Source: a virus. Taken from it: 64,000 bases of DNA. The translations under genes and the position numbers were made by a program. Where the stretch lies: positions 26,883 through 90,882 of IMG/VR virus record IMGVR_UViG_3300005253_000031. One strand, written 5' to 3'. How positions within the stretch are numbered: position 1 is the stretch's first letter; each line of letters starts with the position of its first letter. The notes under the pieces were generated by a model. It worked only from the letters and a program-made list of their open reading frames with translations. It searched no databases and was not told the DNA's origin. Of this stretch, positions 58,814 to 64,000 are shown in pieces.

Positions 58814-58846
58814 GGCCCCTATGTATCTAAGCATAGGGGCCTTTTC
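58814..58846 (+). terminator. Strong rho-independent terminator of the accessory cassette
   Basis: GGCCCCTATG and CATAGGGGCC form a perfect ten-pair stem with an eight-base loop, followed by TTTTCTTT on the plus strand. It closes the plus-strand operon before it meets the opposing gene that ends at 58860. Confidence 0.9.
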
Positions 58847-58859
58847 TTTGCCCTCCGTG

Positions 58860-61800
58860 TCACCTAGTCGTTCTGACTCGACTCTGCTTACGTTGGATAA
58901 GGGGCAATCCAAAGTATGTTCCGGCCTTCAGAGCCTTGGCAATGATATCGAACTTGGCATCTTGATTTACCCCCTCTTCGCATAGAGTTATCTCAAGTAG
59001 CTGAAGTTGGCCTATATCAAAAAAACATTTATCTCCCTCACATATCCACTGTGGATTAGAGGCATTGCCACTAATACTGAAACTCTTCAATTTACCCGAT
59101 TCTATATCGTCTATGACCTGCTTACAAACTTCCGGCGCAGCTTCGTCTGTGCGGACCTCGGCAATTACAAATAACCCCACGTCATCTACCTTGGTCTTAT
59201 ATATTTTACCGTCGGGGGCCGTAAACTCGGGTAAAATTTTACCTACCGTTACATTGGTATTGTGATACACTATTCCGTTGCCCACATAGGAATGATCCTC
59301 ATCGATATTGAGACAATAGGTCCACCCCTTATATAGAACACGTTGGACATCAAGAATCTTTACTCCGTTGGCCAAAACCATCTCACGAATCAACTTATCG
59401 TCGGATCGAGTTTTCTTAGAATGGCACGATGGACAAAGAGCCTGTAAATTCTCCAGTCTATCGTCGCTTTTAACATTGTTTATGTGGTCGACATGTAGTC
59501 CAGAATGATAGTTGTTATTTTGTAGTACCTCTCCATTTGTAATTCCACAACGTACACATGCATGGCCATCACGCTTCAATATCTCTCGACGAGTTTTATA
59601 AAAACTCCAATTATACTCTCCACCGCTACGGCCACCACGCCAATTGGGGTGTTTCTCTCCCCGCCATTGTTTATGTTTCTCACTCTTAGCGGCCGCTTTT
59701 TCCTCCCCATATACCTCGGCCCACGTCTTTCCACGACGTTGCTCAGCGGTAATTCGTGCTGCTTCTCCCGACGTAACTTTATTTGGCCCCGGCTTCCACC
59801 AATGTTTTCGACCCACATGGGCTTTCCTAATCTTTTCTTTCGTTTCTGTACTTTGCGGCCCACGCGGTCGAGCATGCATCAAGACGTGTTGCACTGTAAG
59901 CTGACCCGCTTCGATCCAACCCGCTGTGGTCAATACCTTATGATCTTTGGTAATCTGTATTGTTACACCATTTGATAGCCTCAACTTAATAAGCTCTTCA
60001 TTCTTCCAAAACTTGGCCACTTTGTTTACCGTTTGTTTTCGTCCTTTATGTGTATAAACGCTGTCACCTTCCTCAATTTCATCAATTCTCTTAAAAGTTT
60101 TGTATTCTCCGGGTCCTCCTCTCTTAATCAATACCCCGGTTTCGGGGACCAAACAATGCATTATATTTACATTTGCATAACGTCCATCCTCGGCCAAAAA
60201 ACGGGGTAAGTCATCCGCTAAGGTCTTATGCCCGATGCGATGCCCCTCAAGATCAATCATCACGGGCGAGGCGTAACCCGCCACCACAAAACGATTTTCT
60301 CGGGCCTTACCCGTGTACTGCTTGGATAACACCTGCATGTCGTATTGCGCCGGAGCTTCGACTGCTTTTACTATACGTAGTTCTCTGGGACTCGTTTTTT
60401 CGTTTTTTCGTTGAATCCTCCGCGCGCTTCCACCTACTGGCGTGTGCACATCCGAGCCTACCATGCTGTCCCCAGGCCCCGCTATTCCCCTACCGCCGTC
60501 TCCTTCCTTCTCCATTGGAGGATTTCCGTCGTCATGACCAAAAGGTCTCTCTCTCCCGCCCTCTGCCTGATGTGAGATACCTTCAGATACCCTGTTAATA
60601 ACCCTCATACGCTCATAGGCGTGGCCCGAATTTACGTTAGAAGCAGTGGTGTGCTTGTCTATCTCTTCCTGATCATCTAGTTCATCAATCATTTCGTCCT
60701 CTTGATAGTAATCCTTGTCCACCTTGGTATTCGCGGAAACATGTTCCAATACTGTTACACCACTTATCTGCTTCACCTTAAACTTGGCGTTACGTGGTAG
60801 AATTAGCTCATATTCATTAGGATGACCCAATCCAAACTTGGTCCCCTTTGGCAACAATATCTGTATTGACGTGCCGAACTCTCGAGCCGTCTGCGCCAGT
60901 AACGAGGTGCTGGTAAATCCAGGATCGCTTATTACCTCACCATTCACCATGTCCTCTAGATCCATTCCGCCCCGGAAAACCAACATAGGTTCGGGAAGCT
61001 CTCGTTTTGACACGGCGGCATCAAGTATAGCTACATCCTCTGGTTTTCCTCCGCTCCTCAACTCATCGTTTATCTCCTCGAACAAAGATCCTGAGTACGT
61101 GTTTAACGCAGCTTGCTCATCGTGTGTTATTGTATCCCCAGTTTCTTTCAGTAGTTCATTGTATGTATGGTTCGCCGTAGTCGGACTTCGGTGAATTACC
61201 ATTTCTCCACCAAATGAGGGATGCTCTATTTGCCGTCTGCGCCACCTGCTAGTTTCAGCATGCCATTCTAATCCAGGCCTTGGAGGAGGTCCCGGCGGAC
61301 CTTGCTTGTGTATTGTCTTAATCCAGTCGTTGGCTCCCTTGCCTGCCATATCGTGCGCGGCCATCTCGGGGTCTGGGTCCTCGCCGAATATGACTTCCCC
61401 TTTACCCGCGTTTGGCCCTACGGCTTCCTGTTGAACTGCCTTGCTCACCTGCAATATAGGCAATCGCTCGCACCTACATCCCAGATGTGTATCTGTTATC
61501 GGACGTGGCCCTTCTCCCATCTTGAAGCGCCTACCGCTAAGTCGCTTACATATGTCGTCTACCTTGGCGTCCTTCTCGGTGCTCCAAAACTCCTCGTCAA
61601 TTCCCGCTACTTGATACACTAATAGGTTACCGATGTCGTTGAGCTTGCTGGCCTCGTTGGCTGCTATGCGTTCGGCTCGATCTCGATTGAACAACGTAAA
61701 AGCCCGCTGAGATAGCTCCGGCTCCTTAACGTCCTTTAAGTCGTACATTTTGCCCGCCGTTGCGTTGCGGATATGACTGTACCATTGTCTCGTAAACTTC

Positions 61801-62585
61801 TTGGCGGCCTTATCCGCTATGTCTGCTATATCCGTCGGTTTAACCCCGAGTTGCTTATGCCTGCTGGCTGCTCGTACAATAGCTCGTCTTGCGTAGAACT
61901 CCATGGGTTCCTTCATCAATTTCTCGAAGCCGGTCCAGAACGTCGGTTTGTTCACCAGGTCCTCTAGTCCCTGGGCGCGTGCAAGATCCCACCCATCCCT
62001 TAAGGCCCTCTGCATCACCGAGGTCATGGCGCCCTCTAGTGGCATGGCTTTGAGTAGATTCACGAACATGCGGGTTAACGATGGCCGATCGTTGGGGGAC
62101 AGATGGGTGTCCCAGCGTGTGTTAGCCTTGTCTTCGGTCTCCTCTTCGTATATCTCGTCGTCAGACAGGTACTCTCCGCCATGCTCTGAGGGAAGCGGGG
62201 TCCCGTACGCAGCAGGTATGTTGTCTTTCAGCACCCCGATCTCCTCCTGGTATGCTGGGTTGGGCTCCTCTACATCGGAGGCATCTCCTATAACATCATC
62301 ACTGCCGACGAATCGTGTGCGCCGTTGCTGTACATCTCGAGGGCCCCAGTCTGCGCCCCCCTTATTACGTACTCGTCTAGTAGTCCCAGAGTCAACAGTC
62401 GAAAGAGGTGCCGCAAAAGCCCCTTTCCCATCTCCATGGGCGGAGGCCCTGGACACCTGCTCGTTTATGGCAGCGAGGTTTCGACCTATCTGTAGTGCAC
62501 CCTCAATGGTGTCTGGGTCGAATCCCCTCTCTATAGCTTGTTCCGTTGCTATTTCCTGGTCGCTTTGCTTATGAATTACCTTCAT
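58860..62585 (-). CDS. MuF-like head protein fused to ADP-ribosyltransferase and prohead protease, with intein
   Basis: 1241 residues (942 after splicing). Residues about 170-375 are MuF-like minor head protein: FNRDRAERIAANEASK, EEFWSTEKDAKVDDIC (Trp334, Cys346) and ITDTHLGCRCERLP (His367, Cys370, Cys372). Then GPPGPPPRPGLEW (about 429-441). Residues 470-620 are an ADP-ribosyltransferase: LVFRGG (Arg538), GFTSTS (Ser559-Ser561) and EYE (591-593), the R-S-E triad. Residues 745-810 plus 1110-1235 are a prohead protease (RFVVAGYASPVMID, then KSFSISGNA), split by the intein at NVNIMH / TNVTVGK. It would enter the prohead, mature the scaffold and perhaps eject a toxin-like enzyme into the host. 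Confidence 0.82.
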   Translation of the reverse strand: MKVIHKQSDQEIATEQAIERGFDPDTIEGALQIGRNLAAINEQVSRASAHGDGKGAFAAPLSTVDSGTTRRVRNKGGADWGPRDVQQRRTRFVGSDDVIGDASDVEEPNPAYQEEIGVLKDNIPAAYGTPLPSEHGGEYLSDDEIYEEETEDKANTRWDTHLSPNDRPSLTRMFVNLLKAMPLEGAMTSVMQRALRDGWDLARAQGLEDLVNKPTFWTGFEKLMKEPMEFYARRAIVRAASRHKQLGVKPTDIADIADKAAKKFTRQWYSHIRNATAGKMYDLKDVKEPELSQRAFTLFNRDRAERIAANEASKLNDIGNLLVYQVAGIDEEFWSTEKDAKVDDICKRLSGRRFKMGEGPRPITDTHLGCRCERLPILQVSKAVQQEAVGPNAGKGEVIFGEDPDPEMAAHDMAGKGANDWIKTIHKQGPPGPPPRPGLEWHAETSRWRRRQIEHPSFGGEMVIHRSPTTANHTYNELLKETGDTITHDEQAALNTYSGSLFEEINDELRSGGKPEDVAILDAAVSKRELPEPMLVFRGGMDLEDMVNGEVISDPGFTSTSLLAQTAREFGTSIQILLPKGTKFGLGHPNEYELILPRNAKFKVKQISGVTVLEHVSANTKVDKDYYQEDEMIDELDDQEEIDKHTTASNVNSGHAYERMRVINRVSEGISHQAEGGRERPFGHDDGNPPMEKEGDGGRGIAGPGDSMVGSDVHTPVGGSARRIQRKNEKTSPRELRIVKAVEAPAQYDMQVLSKQYTGKARENRFVVAGYASPVMIDLEGHRIGHKTLADDLPRFLAEDGRYANVNIMHCLVPETGVLIKRGGPGEYKTFKRIDEIEEGDSVYTHKGRKQTVNKVAKFWKNEELIKLRLSNGVTIQITKDHKVLTTAGWIEAGQLTVQHVLMHARPRGPQSTETKEKIRKAHVGRKHWWKPGPNKVTSGEAARITAEQRRGKTWAEVYGEEKAAAKSEKHKQWRGEKHPNWRGGRSGGEYNWSFYKTRREILKRDGHACVRCGITNGEVLQNNNYHSGLHVDHINNVKSDDRLENLQALCPSCHSKKTRSDDKLIREMVLANGVKILDVQRVLYKGWTYCLNIDEDHSYVGNGIVYHNTNVTVGKILPEFTAPDGKIYKTKVDDVGLFVIAEVRTDEAAPEVCKQVIDDIESGKLKSFSISGNASNPQWICEGDKCFFDIGQLQLLEITLCEEGVNQDAKFDIIAKALKAGTYFGLPLIQRKQSRVRTTR
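59259..60155 (-). other. Intein with HNH endonuclease inside the prohead protease
   Basis: 299 residues (811-1109 of the host protein). Cys1 block A CLVPETGVLIK, block B GVTIQITKDHKVLT, an inserted NUMOD/HNH nuclease (KRDGHACVRCG, LHVDHINN, LCPSCHSKK), block F/G YCLNIDEDHSYVGNGIVYHN, then Thr+1. Splicing rejoins NVNIMH to TNVTVG. Confidence 0.93.
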
Positions 62586-62642
62586 TTCTCATTGCTTACC
62601 TCCAGGTAAGTCTATCAAATATGGTGTTATAGGTAAACCGGA

Positions 62643-62768
62643 CTACTTGTACGGCCGATACTTATAGTGAACATGTGGGTTAGCCCGACAAATCCAAATA
62701 CACTCTGTATGTACTAGATCTAAATGACAGGCCTGCCATTTGTGTCTATGAAAAGGCCATATTCTCAT
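62643..62768 (-). CDS. Small His/Cys-rich protein (41 residues)
   Basis: ATG 62768 after AAAGGAG. The product MRIWPFHRHKWQACHLDL continues with ECIWIC and HVHYKYRPYK, so five His and three Cys are available for metal. It lies just before the MuF fusion gene. Function unknown. Confidence 0.6.
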   Translation of the reverse strand: MRIWPFHRHKWQACHLDLVHTECIWICRANPHVHYKYRPYK

Positions 62769-62783
62769 CCTCGGTATCTCCTT

Positions 62784-62933
62784 TTATCCATTAGTTGCTC
62801 CACATACCACACAGAAGTGGTTTGGCGTAAATACATGTTCATGTTTCGAACCTACATAAACACGAAAACTGCCCCCATTCCTATTCTGGTCTCTAATTTC
62901 CTCTAGTTTATGTATGAGTTCATTTACGAACAT
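62784..62933 (-). CDS. Small protein with C-terminal CxxC (49 residues)
   Basis: ATG 62933 after TAGGAG, stop 62784. Helical start (MFVNELIHKLEEIRDQ) then KHEHVFTPNHFCVVCG, with His and CxxC ligands for one zinc. Not recognised. Confidence 0.6.
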   Translation of the reverse strand: MFVNELIHKLEEIRDQNRNGGSFRVYVGSKHEHVFTPNHFCVVCGATNG

Positions 62934-62942
62934 TTTCGTCTC

Positions 62943-63260
62943 CTATACAAACAGGTTATCTAGATCGTAATGCTCTTCCTCTACCGGCTGTTTCGTATTC
63001 TTTTCTATCAAGTACGTAATGGCGTCGCGTAGCTCAGTCATCTGTGTTATTGATCCGTGCATCCAGATCTCTTCTTTGTCGTTTTGGTCCCGAATACCCA
63101 GCCATATCATAGGTTCGATTTGCGCCCTACTCTCGTTACCCACCTGGATCCTATAGGTCGGTATTTTCGCAGCTTCCGGAGTCACGTGCTGTACGCTGCT
63201 GATTCGATCCACGTGTGGATAGTTAACTGCTATTAGAAGTGCTGTGTCTATTGGTGTCAT
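62943..63260 (-). CDS. Hypothetical small protein of the head operon
   Basis: ATG 63260 with AAGGAG seven bases upstream is preferred over a frame from 63332. 105 residues: ALLIAVNYPHVDRI, then a beta part (IEPMIWLGIRDQNDKEEIWMHGSI) and a charged end. Downstream of a copy of the promoter motif. Function unknown. Confidence 0.6.
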   Translation of the reverse strand: MTPIDTALLIAVNYPHVDRISSVQHVTPEAAKIPTYRIQVGNESRAQIEPMIWLGIRDQNDKEEIWMHGSITQMTELRDAITYLIEKNTKQPVEEEHYDLDNLFV

Positions 63261-63345
63261 TTCATGCTCCTTCGTTATACAGGGTGGGAGCACGTCATCT
63301 AGGCATACCCCCACAAGACTAGTATCTCCCAAATACTATCCTATA

Positions 63346-63356
63346 TACATTATACC
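63346..63356 (-). promoter_or_regulatory. Phage promoter-like motif GGTATAATGTA
   Basis: Exact copy in the gap between the serine protease and the 105-residue gene, positioned to drive the head operon. Confidence 0.55.
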
Positions 63357-63363
63357 GCGGATG

Positions 63364-64000
63364 TTAATCTCCAGCGAACTCGGCTACAATATCCCATAGG
63401 TCAACACCTGTAGGGGCCGTTAACCTAATTAAAAACTGCCCCCTGTCGTTTGTGGTAGCCGATAAGCCGTTAACAACTATGAAACGATTGGCCAACGGTG
63501 TCCCGTCCACGGCATCAAGCAAATTACCAGATACGTCAAAAACACTACCCGCCTCGACACGCTCGGGAATAAACACACGTAGTTCACTAGCCCGACGCGA
63601 TTTTGGATCAATTACGATCGTCTTAACTACTCTAACACCTTCATACAACATCTCTTCTTCTCCGTCTCCTACTGCTTCCCCAAAGAACGGGGTATCTAAA
63701 CTTAGGGGTGAACTGAACGCAGCTACGACATTAGCCATCTTGTTGGCCAACGCTACCGTGCTGCTTCCTGCAAAGATCAGCCCGACATTTCTAACCATTC
63801 CGTCGCTGCCCGAGCGATACACCAGAGACCCCGAGTCCCCACCTGCAATTCCCGCACCGTTGCCATCGGCGGCTTGAAACATCAACTGATCGACGAACTC
63901 CCGCACGTCGTCGGGCCCAAAACCTACTTGAATTACTGCTGCATCATCCAACAGTTTCAAGCTGGTCCGGCCCGTAGTGCGGCCATGCTTTTCACAAATG
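63364..64000 (-). CDS. Trypsin-like serine protease with C-terminal Ig/CNA-like domain (N-terminus beyond the window)
   Basis: The frame is open to the window end, so the N-terminal half with catalytic His and Asp is outside. Visible: KHGRTTGRT, typical of the second barrel start of these bacterial/phage proteases, then AGGDSGSLVYR with the nucleophile Ser in GDSG, and VGLIFAGSSTVALANKM. The last 80 residues are beta-rich (ELRVFIPERVEAGSVF, TTNDRGQFLIRLTAP), like a regulatory or Ig domain. It might process virion proteins or act at the host surface. A TTG at 63960 is not likely to be the real start. Confidence 0.7.
   Translation of the reverse strand, partial: ICEKHGRTTGRTSLKLLDDAAVIQVGFGPDDVREFVDQLMFQAADGNGAGIAGGDSGSLVYRSGSDGMVRNVGLIFAGSSTVALANKMANVVAAFSSPLSLDTPFFGEAVGDGEEEMLYEGVRVVKTIVIDPKSRRASELRVFIPERVEAGSVFDVSGNLLDAVDGTPLANRFIVVNGLSATTNDRGQFLIRLTAPTGVDLWDIVAEFAGD

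Noticed and set aside
61903-62574. 223-codon plus-strand open frame
   Set aside because: Opposite the MuF domain of the giant head gene, which has strong family motifs; the plus frame is Ser-rich without motifs.
1-64000. Circular closure of the window
   Set aside because: The portal frame at position 1 would continue in the protease frame at 64000, but joining them would give a protease without its N-terminal barrel and a portal without its end; the frame match has a one-in-three chance.

Overview
The window is part of the genome of a tailed double-stranded DNA bacteriophage (Caudoviricetes). Evidence: large terminase, portal, HK97-type major capsid protein, MuF-like head protein, tail tube protein, a tail-assembly-chaperone pair joined by a perfect A_AAA_AAA slippery site, and a phage replication set. 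There is no tail sheath and the tape measure is short (about 290 residues), so a non-contractile, fairly short tail (siphovirus-like) is the best inference. I see no integrase, excisionase or repressor, and the family-A polymerase has Phe at the O-helix position often used as a lifestyle marker, so a virulent lifestyle is likely. The host cannot be named. Starts are mostly preceded by good AGGAG-type ribosome binding sites, so the host is a bacterium using ordinary Shine-Dalgarno initiation.

Almost everything is on the minus strand and is read from high to low coordinates. From 64.0 to 57.4 kb lie a trypsin-like protease (cut by the window end), small genes and a giant MuF / ADP-ribosyltransferase / prohead-protease fusion carrying an intein, followed by a five-gene plus-strand cassette with its own promoter and terminator. 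From 57.4 to 49 kb lie scaffold-like, capsid and minor virion genes. From 49 to 32 kb lie fibre, connector, tail tube, chaperone G/GT, tape measure and large tail-tip proteins, one of them a double sialidase-type propeller. A strong terminator at 31.6 kb closes this late unit.

From 31.1 to 29 kb there is a run of very small zinc-binding proteins. From 29 to 19 kb lie a pyruvate-phosphate-dikinase-like phosphotransferase coupled to a dual-specificity-type phosphatase, RNase H, DnaB helicase, DnaG primase, a sigma factor and a gp32-like SSB. From 19.3 to 13.4 kb lies a nucleotide / base-metabolism cluster: thymidylate kinase fused to a uracil-DNA-glycosylase-like domain, FAD oxidoreductase, dUTPase-like plus HAD fusion, A-type Fe-S carrier, a ThyX homologue with a broken signature, a very small ThyA-like protein, an SDR epimerase and a P-loop kinase. 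I propose that this is a thymine/uracil base-hypermodification pathway. From 13.4 to 8.3 kb are PolA, RecA and two PD-(D/E)XK nucleases; from 8.3 to 1 kb are two GroES-like proteins, terminase, a HExxH protein and an intein-containing portal cut by the left end.

Two inteins (LAGLIDADG type in the portal, HNH type in the prohead protease) and four free-standing homing endonucleases sit in the structural genes. An identical 11-base motif with a TATAAT core occurs four times just upstream of minus-strand genes and is probably the phage promoter. No tRNA or CRISPR array was found. Gene order at both ends (portal on the left, head maturation on the right) would fit a circular or permuted map larger than this window, but the window cannot prove it.
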